From NCBI RefSeq assembly GCF_009861525.1, contig NZ_WVHL01000003.1, forward strand, positions 496,001 through 560,000: a DNA stretch of 64,000 nt, in the 5' to 3' direction. This DNA is from Pseudomonas sp. LD120 (GTDB lineage Bacteria > Pseudomonadota > Gammaproteobacteria > Pseudomonadales > Pseudomonadaceae). Numbering within the stretch: position 1 is the stretch's first letter; each line of letters opens with the position of its first letter. A program made the position numbers and the translations under genes. Below the pieces are notes generated by a model that was not told the DNA's origin, made no database searches, and was given only the letters and a program-made list of their open reading frames with translations. This document shows, one piece after another, positions 27,791-37,200 of this stretch.

Positions 27791-29077
27791 TTAGAAGCGG
27801 TAGGTTGCACCTACGCCGAAACCGTTGGCGCTGTTGTCGTACTCGGCGTTGTAAGTCTGGCCGAGTGCGTTTTTACGGTTGACGTTGACTTTCTCTTCTT
27901 TGAGGTAGGAGTAGGCGACGTCGATGGTCAGGTCTTCGGTCGGGCTCCAGCCAGCACCCAGGCTGAAGATGGTCCGGTCGCCGGTAGGGATGCGTGGCGA
28001 GCGGTCGGTGTTATTGGTGGGCGACTGGTCAAAGGTCAGGCCGGTGCGTAGAACCCACTGCTTGTTCAGCTGGTAGGACGTGCCGATGGCGTAGGCCCAG
28101 GTGTCGTGCCAGTTCTGCTCTTCCTTGATCGTGCCCAAGTTCAGAGCAGGCGCCAGTACGCCGCCTGTGCTTGCGTTGACGCCTTCGTTGTTGACCGTGA
28201 TGTCTTTCAGGCGGCTCCAGCGGGTCCAGGTAGTACCGGCATAGAGCTTCCAGGCATCGCTCAGATCCTGGGTGATCGAGAGATCGTAGGACTCTGGTGT
28301 TTCGATTTTCAAAGAGGCGTCATAGCGATTGCTTTTCAGCAGCGCTGGGTTTGTGCCGGCCCCCGCCGTGACTTCGGTGTGGCCTTCGAGCTTGTACTTC
28401 ACTTTCGAGTGATACGTCAGGCCGACACGAGTGCTGTCGGTTGCCTGGACCAGCACGCCGATGTTGTAGCCATAACCAATGTCATTACCCTTGATCTGCA
28501 CTCGGCCATCGTTAGGCGACGCAGGGGTGGTCAACGCCGATTCCAGCACGCCGGAGATACGGTTGATGGTCGGACCAAAGCCGATCGACACCTTATCGTT
28601 GAAGGCGTAGCTCACGGTCGGTTGGAAGGTGACGACTTTTACTTCGCTTTTGCTGCCGAAGTTACGTCCCTGGAAGTTGCTTTCGTAGTCGGTGATCAGG
28701 CCGAACGGGGCGTAGACGCCCAGGCCGAATGCCCATTGATCGTCGATGGGTTTGACATAGAAGCCCATGGGAACGGCAGTGAAGGGGACCATGTCACCTT
28801 TGTTGGTGCCTGTGCGGCTACCGCTGGTGTCCCGGAGGTCAGTGGAGGCATCGATGACTGCCATGCCGCCAGTCACTTGCTGACGCTTCAAGCGCGACAT
28901 GCCGGCAGGGTTACCAAATACGGTACTTGCATCATCGGCAGCAGAAGAACGGCCTGCGAAACCGGTCCCCATCCCACTGATGCTTTGTTCGTTGAGGGCA
29001 AAGCCACTTGCGAAGATCTGGCTGGATGCCAAGGCAACGGCGAGACCGATGGTGGATTTGAGCATTAGTTTTTTCAT
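27791..29077 (-). CDS. Outer-membrane FadL/OmpP1/TodX family porin
   Basis: A 428-residue beta-barrel precursor. The signal peptide is MKKLMLKSTIGLAVALASSQ... with cleavage near FASG. The mature start GFALNEQSISGMGTGFAGRS and NPAGMSRLKRQQVTGG are typical of the FadL N-terminal hatch region. The C-terminus ends in aromatic YRF, as outer-membrane barrels do. The family takes up long-chain fatty acids or hydrophobic compounds. The substrate is unassigned. The promoter should lie in the AT-rich region near 29100-29200. Confidence 0.93.
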   Translation of the reverse strand: MKKLMLKSTIGLAVALASSQIFASGFALNEQSISGMGTGFAGRSSAADDASTVFGNPAGMSRLKRQQVTGGMAVIDASTDLRDTSGSRTGTNKGDMVPFTAVPMGFYVKPIDDQWAFGLGVYAPFGLITDYESNFQGRNFGSKSEVKVVTFQPTVSYAFNDKVSIGFGPTINRISGVLESALTTPASPNDGRVQIKGNDIGYGYNIGVLVQATDSTRVGLTYHSKVKYKLEGHTEVTAGAGTNPALLKSNRYDASLKIETPESYDLSITQDLSDAWKLYAGTTWTRWSRLKDITVNNEGVNASTGGVLAPALNLGTIKEEQNWHDTWAYAIGTSYQLNKQWVLRTGLTFDQSPTNNTDRSPRIPTGDRTIFSLGAGWSPTEDLTIDVAYSYLKEEKVNVNRKNALGQTYNAEYDNSANGFGVGATYRF

Positions 29078-29221
29078 TATTAGAACTCCTGGTGATCACC
29101 GAGGCGAAAACTACCAACATTTCGGTTTCGGCGCTATAGGCTGAAACAGTTGATTTAGAGTGTTTTTGTAGGACAATCCGACCAAAATCAGGTTTTTTCT
29201 CCGACTTTGTAGAAGGCGTTG

Positions 29222-29704
29222 TCAGCAGGCGACTTGGTTCAGCGATGCAATGCAGGTTTGCCAGGCGCGGGCGAAATCTCTCAAGCGTCCTTGTGGTTGA
29301 AAGGTTTTCCTCCAGATGCGCGCCATGCCGAGCAGATCATCGGCGGCGGGGAGTCGGGTGTGCTGTTCTTCCACCAGTAACCAGGCGATTGCCGTGGCGT
29401 AGCGCAGGTTGACGGTCAGTTCCAGGTTCGGTCCGCTGAGAAACGCATGCTGGCTGGCCAGTCCGCGAACCAGGCTGGCCCGTTCAGGGTCCAGTGCCAG
29501 GTAGTGGTCCCAGAGGGCTTGGTGCCGGGATTCGGTGATGCGGTACAGGCCGTGGCCGCGGCGATCATGCAAGGCTGAGCCGAGCGCTGATTGGCTGGCG
29601 GCAATGCCCAGTAATAAGGCTTCAGCGGTCTTGCTATGGCTGCCCAGGTAAATCAGAGTCGGGCGTATGACATAGCGACGTAACTCGCTGGCAGCGATTC
29701 CCAT
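29222..29704 (-). CDS. Conserved hypothetical protein (160 aa)
   Basis: A mainly helical soluble protein of 160 residues. It starts MGIAASELRRYVIRPTLIYL and contains LYRITESRHQALWDHYLALD and FARAWQTCIASLNQVAC. No signal peptide or membrane helix is evident, and I recognise no characterised domain. Codon use matches the core genes around it. It lies 144 bp upstream of the FadL-like gene on the same strand. Confidence 0.7.
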   Translation of the reverse strand: MGIAASELRRYVIRPTLIYLGSHSKTAEALLLGIAASQSALGSALHDRRGHGLYRITESRHQALWDHYLALDPERASLVRGLASQHAFLSGPNLELTVNLRYATAIAWLLVEEQHTRLPAADDLLGMARIWRKTFQPQGRLRDFARAWQTCIASLNQVAC

Positions 29705-29922
29705 AAAGCCCTCGAATAAGCTCAGTGGCCGGCGAAACCTGAAGGCGCTTGGCAGCGATAGAAGGATCAGGTTTGCCGGAAGCGGTTAGCCCGCCTGAGT
29801 TGAAGTGTAGTGTCATATCTATGCTGTAAAAGGCTGTTTTTAAACTATTTCTATTCTCTTGTCATAGGCGTTATATCGATTAGTGCTTTGATCCAGGGGT
29901 TAAATGGCCAAATGACTGGCAA

Positions 29923-29953
29923 CAAAAAGCCCCGCTATCAAGCGAGGCTTTTT
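29923..29953. terminator. Intrinsic terminator adjoining the IS insertion
   Basis: CAAAAAGCC-CCGCT-ATCA-AGCG-AGGCTTTTTG folds into a stem with A/T arms on both strands. The IS begins 8 bp to its right. Without the IS, the hairpin would lie about 25 bp past the stop of the minus-strand gene now at 31290-31514, so it is probably that gene's original terminator. Confidence 0.8.
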
Positions 29954-30014
29954 GGGGAAGCTGTCCCGTCCTGAATAAGGTTGACACCTTCTGACCTTAT
30001 TCAAGGAGAGGGTG

Positions 30015-30416
30015 ATGAGCACTGAGATCAAGCGCACGCAGAGTGATTACACGCTGGCTTTTAAACTGGCCGTGGTGGATCAGGTCGAAAAAGGCGAGTT
30101 GAGTTATAAAGAGGCTCAACAGCGCTACGGTATCCAAGGTCGATCAACTGTTCTGGTCTGGTTGCGCAAGCATGGCCTCCAGGACTGGAGCCAAGGCGCT
30201 TCAATTCGCTCTTCGAGGACCATTTCCGTGAATGAGCCCGCCCTGCCGTTAACCCCGGAACAACGTATCAAGGAGCTGGAAGCGCAGCTCGCGCTGTCGA
30301 ATCAGAAAGCCCAGTTCCTTGAGGCGGTAGTCAATGTTCTAAAGAACGATTACGGGATCAGCGTCGTAAAAAAGCGTCCCGGCAAGTCCTCACGCAAAAG
30401 CAAATCCAGGACCTGA
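30015..30416 (+). CDS. IS3-family transposase OrfA (helix-turn-helix protein)
   Basis: A 133-residue protein with an N-terminal helix-turn-helix (LSYKEAQQRYGIQGRSTVLV) for binding the terminal repeats. A C-terminal leucine-zipper-like coiled coil follows (LTPEQRIKELEAQLALSNQK). AAGGAG lies 6 bp before the ATG at 30015; an in-frame GTG is one codon earlier. A slippery run near its end allows -1 frameshifting into orfB, making the full transposase. Confidence 0.92.
   Translation: MSTEIKRTQSDYTLAFKLAVVDQVEKGELSYKEAQQRYGIQGRSTVLVWLRKHGLQDWSQGASIRSSRTISVNEPALPLTPEQRIKELEAQLALSNQKAQFLEAVVNVLKNDYGISVVKKRPGKSSRKSKSRT
30368..30374 (+). promoter_or_regulatory. Slippery heptamer for programmed -1 frameshifting
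   Basis: A-AAA-AAG lies in the correct phase at the 3' end of orfA (codons GTA AAA AAG). The -1 frame continues open as KKASRQVLTQKQIQDL straight into orfB, giving a predicted OrfAB fusion of about 407 residues. Confidence 0.85.
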
Positions 30417-30439
30417 GTATCAGTAGGGCTTGCCAGTTC

Positions 30440-31237
30440 ATGGGGATTAGCCGACAGGCCTACTACAAGCGCAACCAAGCTCAGGACGCGCGCTTGACCC
30501 TCGACCAGAGAGTGATGGATTTCGTCCAATACAAGCGCTTGCACCAGCCCCGCTTGGGCACCCGCAAGCTGCACCATCTGCTGCATTGCCAGCCCCTGCT
30601 TGAACTTCAAGTAGGCCGTGATCGGCTGTTTGCAATCTTGCGCGAACATCGCCTGCTGGTGGCTCGCAAGCGTGCTTACCATAAGACTACCGACAGTCAT
30701 CATCGCTTCCGGCGCCATCCAAACCTGCTTAAATCCGGCCCTGATCAAGTGGTGCCAAATGGTCCGGAGCAGGTCTGGGTGGCCGACATCACCTATCTAC
30801 CCACTCGCGAAGGTGTGGCGTATCTGAGTCTTGTGACCGACGCTTACTCGCGCAAGATTGTGGGTTATCACGTCCATGAAAACTTACGGACCGAGTCGGT
30901 AATACGAGCGCTGCGCAGTGCCGTGAAGCAGCGTCAAACCGAATTACCGTTGGTGCATCACTCGGATCGGGGTAGCCAATACTGTTCTGCGCTTTATCAG
31001 GCGCTGCATGCCAAACACGGAATCCGTTGTTCGATGACGGACGGTTATGACTGCTACCAGAATGCTTTGGCGGAGCGGGTGAATGGGATCTTGAAGACAG
31101 AGTTTCTGTTTCATCGACCAGAGAACTTGGCGCATGCAAGGAAGATGGTGAGTGAGTCGGTATCAATTTATAACGCTGAGCGACCCCATCTAGCGCTCAA
31201 ATACAAAACGCCCGATGCGGTGCATCGGGCGTTTTGA
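30440..31237 (+). CDS. IS3-family transposase OrfB (DDE integrase domain)
   Basis: A 265-residue catalytic protein if started at this ATG. It is probably made mainly as the OrfAB fusion through the upstream frameshift. The N-terminal HTH_21 region GISRQAYYKRNQ is followed by the rve domain. Catalytic acids lie in VWVADITYLPTREG, HHSDRGSQYCSALY and NALAERVNGILK, giving a complete DDE triad. The terminal PHLALKYKTPDAVHRAF is typical of IS3 transposases. No damage is visible. Confidence 0.95.
   Translation: MGISRQAYYKRNQAQDARLTLDQRVMDFVQYKRLHQPRLGTRKLHHLLHCQPLLELQVGRDRLFAILREHRLLVARKRAYHKTTDSHHRFRRHPNLLKSGPDQVVPNGPEQVWVADITYLPTREGVAYLSLVTDAYSRKIVGYHVHENLRTESVIRALRSAVKQRQTELPLVHHSDRGSQYCSALYQALHAKHGIRCSMTDGYDCYQNALAERVNGILKTEFLFHRPENLAHARKMVSESVSIYNAERPHLALKYKTPDAVHRAF
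31205..31235 (+). terminator. IS internal terminator overlapping the end of orfB
   Basis: AAAACGCCCGATGC pairs perfectly with GCATCGGGCGTTTT across a 3-base loop. The hairpin overlaps the last codons of orfB and lies just inside the right inverted repeat. It would stop transposase transcripts from leaving the element. Confidence 0.8.
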
Positions 31238-31289
31238 GTGAAACAAGTGTCAACCTATTTCAGGACTAGACAAGCAGTGGTCTGGCGTA

Positions 31290-31514
31290 TCAGGCAACCA
31301 AGGCCTGACGAGTGCGCTCAATCACCGCCTGCAGCGGTTCAGCGCTGGAGTACTGATCGGGGTACAGGCGTTCGCTGTGGCGGGCGATGCCATGTTCGTT
31401 GACCAGGGTGAAGCTGAAGCAGCCTTTGCGAGTTGCCATGATCAGGCAGTTCAAGGGTGCAAAAGCGTGGGTGAGGGTGCGAATGGCATCCGAAGTCTGG
31501 ATTTGAGTAGACAT
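31290..31514 (-). CDS. Small conserved hypothetical protein (74 aa)
   Basis: A 74-residue protein starting MSTQIQTSDAIRTLTHAFAP with RKGCFSFTLVNEHGIARHSE in the centre. It looks soluble, with no recognised domain. Codon use fits the host genome. The IS inserted 17 bp beyond its stop, between it and the probable terminator at 29923-29953. Its mRNA now runs into the IS on the antisense side of the transposase genes. Confidence 0.7.
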   Translation of the reverse strand: MSTQIQTSDAIRTLTHAFAPLNCLIMATRKGCFSFTLVNEHGIARHSERLYPDQYSSAEPLQAVIERTRQALVA

Positions 31515-32390
31515 AATTATTAGGTGTTCCTACAAATGACACGGTTCAGAACCGTGCAACGTTAAAACGTCCCAGTAACGTCGACCACCATTGGTCGAAC
31601 GAAGAACCCGACTGGAACAAAGCAGCCAGATGCAGCGCTGGAATAAGGTTGCGCTAGGGCTGGCAGGTAGGTACTTAGGAGGGCAGGCAGCACATCAAGG
31701 GCAAAGGTTCTGGGCCCGGGGTGCAGATCCTGATCAATTTGCAGGTTGGTTCGGTCAGAGTAAATAGCTCGGGCGCTGCCTTTGAAGGTCTATCAAGGGC
31801 GGTGTCGGCGTGAGCTTTACCTGTAAACCAGCGAGGCGGTCGGTCCTGGATGTTCGACGTCGTTCTCACTTGGAGTGCGTTGTCGCGGGACTTGTTCGAC
31901 CAGAATTGACTTTCAGCTTGGTACTAACGCCGCGGATTCTATTGGGTTGAGCGGGAGAATGCAAGCGCGCTAGGAAAACTATTGGTGCGGGAGCGTTTTT
32001 CGTGCGCTGCGTGTGTAACCCCTTGATGCGTGCGGGTACCAAAATAGAGCAGCCTTGGCGTTAGTTTCCGTCCGGTTGTGCACACGGGGTGGCCCGCCTG
32101 TCACCCCCTTGTCACCTTTGCACAAACCCGCCTCATAGCCTGTCTCGAGAATTTAAGTCAATGATAAACATCACCTTTTTTTACTGGTGAAAAAAGCGTC
32201 AGTTTGACTGTAAGGCCCGTCCAGTGGGGCTTTGGGGGGATTGTGGAGGGGTTGTCCACTGAGTTATCCACAGCTTCTGTGGATTGTCCCAAGCGCTTGC
32301 TCTAGAACGGGCTTGCTGGCTCATTTGGACTTTACCCGGGCGAAAAAAGGAGTAGAGTGGCGCGCCTTCCGATCTGCCCCACAGTGCTTT
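31515..32390. other. Long intergenic region (876 bp) without a confident gene
   Basis: No convincing protein-coding gene is seen. A weak minus-strand GTG frame of 64 codons lies at 31675-31869. The right part contains AT-rich DNA at about 32150-32200 with a TCACC/GGTGA hairpin around a T run, and a DnaA-box pair at 32264-32286. The region could carry a small RNA, but I cannot demonstrate one. Confidence 0.4.
32264..32286. promoter_or_regulatory. Inverted pair of DnaA-box-like sequences
   Basis: A consensus DnaA box TTATCCACA (32264-32272) and an inverted near-consensus TGTGGATTG (32278-32286) are separated by GCTTC. The same 9-5-9 arrangement occurs at 50152-50174. It lies 104 bp upstream of the Sel1-like gene. 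Confidence 0.6.
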
Positions 32391-32714
32391 ATGAAGTTTC
32401 GTTCAGTATCACCTTCCATTACCGCCACCCCTGCCAGTGTTACCGAGTCCAAGCGCTTCACTCTGCGCGTTGCCCTGTGGCTGTTGGACAATCCGCGGCT
32501 GGGGCGCAACCCCAACGTTAAGCATTTGGCTGGGCGCCTGCTCAAGCAGCCGGCCCGGGAAGGTGTCGTCGCGGCGCAAAGTCGCCTTGGTCAGTTGATG
32601 TGCCGTGAATGCGGCAACGCCCGGGACCGTCGCATCGGCCATGATCTGTTGCGTCAAGCCGCTCGTGCGGGTGATCGTCGCGCTCAATTGGAACTGGGCC
32701 GCATCGAAGACTGA
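32391..32714 (+). CDS. Small Sel1-repeat-like protein
   Basis: A 107-residue basic protein started at the ATG at 32391 (MKFRSVSPSITATPASVTES). The open frame extends upstream through unrelated sequence. The C-terminal two-thirds contains two Sel1/TPR-like helical repeats: REGVVAAQSRLGQLMCRECG and then RRIGHDLLRQAARAGDRRAQ followed by LELGRIED. Such repeats mediate protein contacts. Its partner is unknown. rmuC begins 61 bp downstream, so the two may share a transcript. Confidence 0.75.
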   Translation: MKFRSVSPSITATPASVTESKRFTLRVALWLLDNPRLGRNPNVKHLAGRLLKQPAREGVVAAQSRLGQLMCRECGNARDRRIGHDLLRQAARAGDRRAQLELGRIED

Positions 32715-32775
32715 GCTGTGCAACATCTGGTGGCTTGGTTAACCTTCATTTCTTATTCCAACGGCGGGAGTCGCT

Positions 32776-34257
32776 ATGGCTATGGACTTGACCAGCATGC
32801 TGCTAGGTCTGGCGGGAGCGGCGCTGCCGTTACTGGCATTGGCCTGGCAACTGCAGCGTCGTGCGAGTTCCAGCCAGACTGAGCGGTCGTTATTGGAGGA
32901 GCGCCTGGCCACTTCTCAATTGGCTCAGGAGGGATTGATCGCGCAGTTGGACGCCAGTCGCGATGAGATCAGTGACCTGAGTCAGGCCAATGCGCTCAAG
33001 CAAGCGGATTTGGCGGCACTGCGGCGCGAGGTCGAACTGTTGCAGGTCGAGCGGGATAATGCCCGCGATGCCGCTCATGCCTGGAGCCTTGAGCGCACAG
33101 CCAAGGAAAACGAATTGCGCCGTTTGGATGCTCAGGCGGCGTCATTGAATGCCGAACTCCGCGAGCAACAGGAAAGCCATCAACAACGTCTCAGCGACCT
33201 GCAGGGCTCGCGCGATGAGTTGCGTGCCCAGTTCGCCGAGCTGGCCGGCAAGATCTTCGATGAGCGCGAGCAGCGTTTTGCCGAGACCAGTCAGCAGCGT
33301 CTTGGGCAATTGTTGGATCCGCTCAAGGAACGCATTCAGTCTTTTGAGAAGCGCGTCGAGGACAGTTATCAGGCCGAAGCCCGCGAACGTTTCTCCCTGG
33401 CCAAAGAGCTGGAGCGCCTACAGCAATTGAACCTGCGCTTGAGTGATGAGGCCACCAACCTGACTCGTGCGCTCAAGGGGCAGAAGACCCAGGGCAATTG
33501 GGGGGAATTGATTCTTGAGCGAGTGCTGGAGCATGCGGGTCTTGAGAAGGGGCGCGAGTACCAGACCCAAGTCAGTCTCAAGGGGCCAGATGGTGAGCGT
33601 TTCCAGCCCGATGTGCTGATCATGTTGCCCGGTGACAAGCAGGTGGTGGTGGATTCCAAGGTCAGCCTTACGGCTTACCAGCAATATGTCGGCAGTGACG
33701 ACCCGCAGATCGCCCAAGCCGCTTTGAAGCAGCATGTGCTGTCGCTGCGTAATCACGTCAAAGGCTTGGCCGGCAAGGACTACAAGCGCCTTGATGGTTT
33801 GCACAGCCTCGATTTCGTTCTGCTGTTCGTGCCTATCGAAGCGGCCTTCTCCGCAGCCTTGCAGGCCGAGCCCAACCTGTTTCAGGAAGCGTTTGACCGG
33901 CATATCGTGATTGTCAGCCCGACGACCTTGCTCGCGACGTTGCGGGTGATCGATAGCCTGTGGAAGCAAGAGCGCCAAAGCCAGAACGCCCGGGAGATCG
34001 CTGAGCGTGCGGGCTGGCTCTACGACAAGTTCGTGCTCTTTATCCAGGATTTGGATGAGGTCGGTAACCGCTTGCAGCAGTTGGATAAGGCTTACGCTGC
34101 CGCGCGCAATAAACTGACCGAGGGCCGCGGCAATCTGGTCAGCCGCAGCGAACAACTCAAGCTGCTTGGCGCCCGAGCCAGCAAGAGCCTGCCGGCAGAC
34201 TTGCTGGAGCGGGCCATGACTGATGCGGACGGGCACGAGCTGGGGCTGCCCGAGTAG
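32776..34257 (+). CDS. rmuC: DNA recombination protein RmuC homologue
   Basis: A 493-residue protein with an N-terminal membrane anchor (about residues 5-22, LLGLAGAALPLLALAW). A long coiled coil runs from about 30 to 200, then the RmuC domain (about 215-430). Landmarks are LKGQKTQGNWGELILERVLE, GREYQTQVSLKGPDGERFQP, VVVDSKVSLTAYQQYV and PIEAAFSAALQAEPNLF. RmuC limits inversions at short inverted repeats and resembles PD-(D/E)XK nucleases. Length is normal. It ends 7 bp before the convergent sensor-kinase gene. Confidence 0.95.
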   Translation: MAMDLTSMLLGLAGAALPLLALAWQLQRRASSSQTERSLLEERLATSQLAQEGLIAQLDASRDEISDLSQANALKQADLAALRREVELLQVERDNARDAAHAWSLERTAKENELRRLDAQAASLNAELREQQESHQQRLSDLQGSRDELRAQFAELAGKIFDEREQRFAETSQQRLGQLLDPLKERIQSFEKRVEDSYQAEARERFSLAKELERLQQLNLRLSDEATNLTRALKGQKTQGNWGELILERVLEHAGLEKGREYQTQVSLKGPDGERFQPDVLIMLPGDKQVVVDSKVSLTAYQQYVGSDDPQIAQAALKQHVLSLRNHVKGLAGKDYKRLDGLHSLDFVLLFVPIEAAFSAALQAEPNLFQEAFDRHIVIVSPTTLLATLRVIDSLWKQERQSQNAREIAERAGWLYDKFVLFIQDLDEVGNRLQQLDKAYAAARNKLTEGRGNLVSRSEQLKLLGARASKSLPADLLERAMTDADGHELGLPE

Positions 34258-34264
34258 TGGGCCG

Positions 34265-37200
34265 TCAGCCCAAGGGCAGATGCCGGCTGAGCAGGGCGCG
34301 CAGGGCCGCGGGTTTCACCGGTTTGGCCAGATAATCCAGGCCAGCGGCATGCACTAGGGCGACCATTTCCGGACGGCCATCAGCGCTGATCACCACCCCA
34401 GGCACCGGTTCACCTAACTGGGTGCGCAGCCAGGCCATAACCTCGGTGCCAGTTTCGCCGTCGTCCAGGTGGTAGTCCACCAACGCCAATTGTGGACGGA
34501 TTCCCTCTCTGAGCAGTGCAGCGCATTCCTCGCGGTTGCGCGCAGTCCAGACCTGACAGCCCCAGCGGGTAAGCAGGCTGTTCATGCCGATCAAAATACT
34601 GTCTTCGTTGTCCACGCAGAGTACCTGTCCACCCTTGAGGGATTGTCCGTTGAGCTCGGCAACCTTGCCTTGCGCAACGGTACTGCTGCGGGCCAGCGGC
34701 ACCTTGACGCTGAATACACTGCCTCTGCCGGGCCAAGAGCGCACTTGCAACGGGTGACCGAGCACGCGGCACAGGCCGTCGGCAATCGCCAGGCCTAGCC
34801 CCAGCCCTTTTTCGGCTCGGGTTTGATGGCTGTCCAAGCGCTTGAACTCTTCGAAGATCACTTGCTGTTTATCCGGGGGAATGCCGGGCCCCTGGTCCCA
34901 GACTTCCAGGCTCAAATCATCGCCTTGGCGACGCACCCCAAGTAGTACCGGCCCCTTGGCGTAGCGGAAGGCGTTGGTCAGGAAGTTCTGCAGGATCCGC
35001 CGCAGCAACTTGCTGTCGCTGTCGATGCGCAGGTGGCTGCCGCGCACCCGGAACTGCAGGCCTTGCTCCTGGGCCAGGGCCTTGAACTCGGCGCCCAGGG
35101 TGTCGAACAGCTCGTTGAGGACGAAAGGTTTGCGGTCGGGGCTGATCTTGCCGTTTTCCAGGCGCGAGATGTCCAGCAGGTCGCTGATCAGGTCTTCCGC
35201 CGAGCGCAGAGAACTGTCCAGGTGGTGCACCAGCTGCTGGGCTTCGGCGGACAACCCGTCGTCCTGGTGGGAGAGGGCGGCGGAAAACAGCCGCGCGGCG
35301 TTCAAAGGCTGCATCAGGTCGTGGCTGACGGCAGCCAGAAAGCGCGTCTTGGACTGGTTGGCCGCTTCGGCTGTGCCCTTGGCTTCGGTCAACGCCGCGT
35401 TGAGCTGCGACAGTTCGTGGGTCCGTTCCTCGACTCGTCGTTCCAGGCCTTCGTTGGCTTCGGTGAGGGCCTGCTCGGCTTCGCGGAACGGGGTGATGTC
35501 GGTGAAGCTCATGACGAAGCCGCCGCCAGGCATCGGGTTGCCGATCAGCTCGATGACTCGGCCATTGGGAAACAGCCGTTCGGAGGTGTGGGCGCGGCCC
35601 TGGCGCATCCAGTGCAGGCGTCGGGCGACATGGACTTCTGCCTCGCCGGGGCCGCATAGGCCGCGTTCGGCGTTGTGGCGGATGATGTCGGCAATCGGCC
35701 GGCCGACGCTGATCAGGCCTTCGGGGTAATTGAACAGTTCCAGGTAGCGGCGGTTCCAGGCCACCAATTTCAGTGACTGGTCCACCACGCTGATGCCTTG
35801 TGTGATGTTTTCAATCGCCCCCTGTAACAAGGCACGGTTGAATTGCAGTACCTCGGAGGCTTCGTCGGCGATGCGTACCACGTCTTCGAGCTGCATTTCC
35901 CGGCCTTCGATGGCCGCCTTGACCACGGCGCGGGTCGAGGAGGCACCGAGCACACCGGCCAACAAGCGCTCGGTGTGGGCGATCCATTCACCGTCGGCGT
36001 TCTGATTCGGGTTGAAGCCTTTGCCCTGGCGGTAGGCAAAACGGATGAAACTCTGGCGGGCACGTTCTTCACCGACAAAGCGTGCCGCCAACTTCAGCAG
36101 GTCATCAATCTGCACCGCCAGCATCGAGCGCGAGCTAGGGCGGCCGCTGATTTCCTGACCGATAAAGCGTCCGGCCTGCCAATGTTCGGATACCCGGGTG
36201 CGGGATAGAACCGAGACCCAGGCAAATAAGGTGAAGTTACCGGCCAGGGACAGCACCACGCCTTGGGTCAGCGGACTGATGGGCAGCCCCAGTGGGTTGC
36301 CGTGTAGCCAAGCCAGCCCCGGGAAGCTGCTTAGCGACCAGCCCATGCTATGGGCTGCGATGGGCAGCACCAGGGTGTAGAACCAGATGAAGGTGCCGGC
36401 CGCCAGACCGGCGAATACACCGCGGCGGTTGGCCTGCTTCCAGTACAGCGCGCCGAGCATCGCGGGCGCCAGTTGGGTCACGGCAGCAAAGGCGATCTGG
36501 CCAATGGTCGCCAGGCTGGCGGTGGAGCCCAGCAGGCGATAACTGACATAGGCCAGCAGCAGAATGGCCACGATGCTGACCCGGCGCACCGAGAGCATCC
36601 AGTGGCGGAACACTTCGAAGGGGCGTTCAGCGTTTTTATGCCGCAATAGCCAGGGCAGCAGCATGTCGTTGGACACCATGGTCGATAGCGCCACGCTGGC
36701 GACGATCACCATGCCGGTGGCGGCCGACGCTCCACCGATAAACGCCAGCAGCGCCAAGGCCGGGTGGGCCTGGGCCAAGGGCAGGCTGATGACGAAGGAG
36801 TCTGGCAGCACACTGCTGGGCAGCAGCATCTGCCCGGCCAGGGCAATCGGCACCACAAACAGGGCGGCCAATGCCAGGTAGGCCGGAAAAACCCACTTGG
36901 CCAGGCGCAGGTCCTGAGGCTCGATGTTCTCTACGACCGTGACGTGAAATTGCCGTGGCAGGCAGATGATTGCCATCATCGCCACCCCGGTCTGCACCAC
37001 CATCGACGGCCAGTTGATGGTTTCCTTCCAGTATTCTTCCAGGCGCGGCGCCAGCATGGCCTGGTTGAACAAGTCGTCGAAGCCGTCATACAGGCCAAAG
37101 GTCACAAAAGCGCCGACGGCCAGAAAGGCGAACAGCTTGACCAGGGACTCGAAGGCGATCGCCAGCACCATGCCTCGGTGGTGCTCGGTGGCGTCGAGGT

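Larger units (their letters stand above)
29962..31272 (+). mobile_element. IS3-family insertion sequence, 1311 bp, apparently complete
   Basis: The left end reads TGTCCCGTCCTGAATAAGG and continues TTGACACC. The right end, inverted, reads TGTCTAGTCCTGAAATAGG and continues TTGACACT, so the terminal repeats match at about 23 of 27 positions and start with TG. A 3-bp duplication AGC flanks it (29959-29961 and 31273-31275). Inside are orfA, orfB with DDE residues, a slippery heptamer and an internal terminator. All parts needed for transposition look intact, suggesting recent arrival. Confidence 0.93.

Noticed and set aside
31675..31869. A 64-codon minus-strand GTG frame in the long noncoding region
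   Set aside because: Third-position composition is only moderately host-like and there is no clear ribosome-binding site. It is kept only as a note in the region entry.
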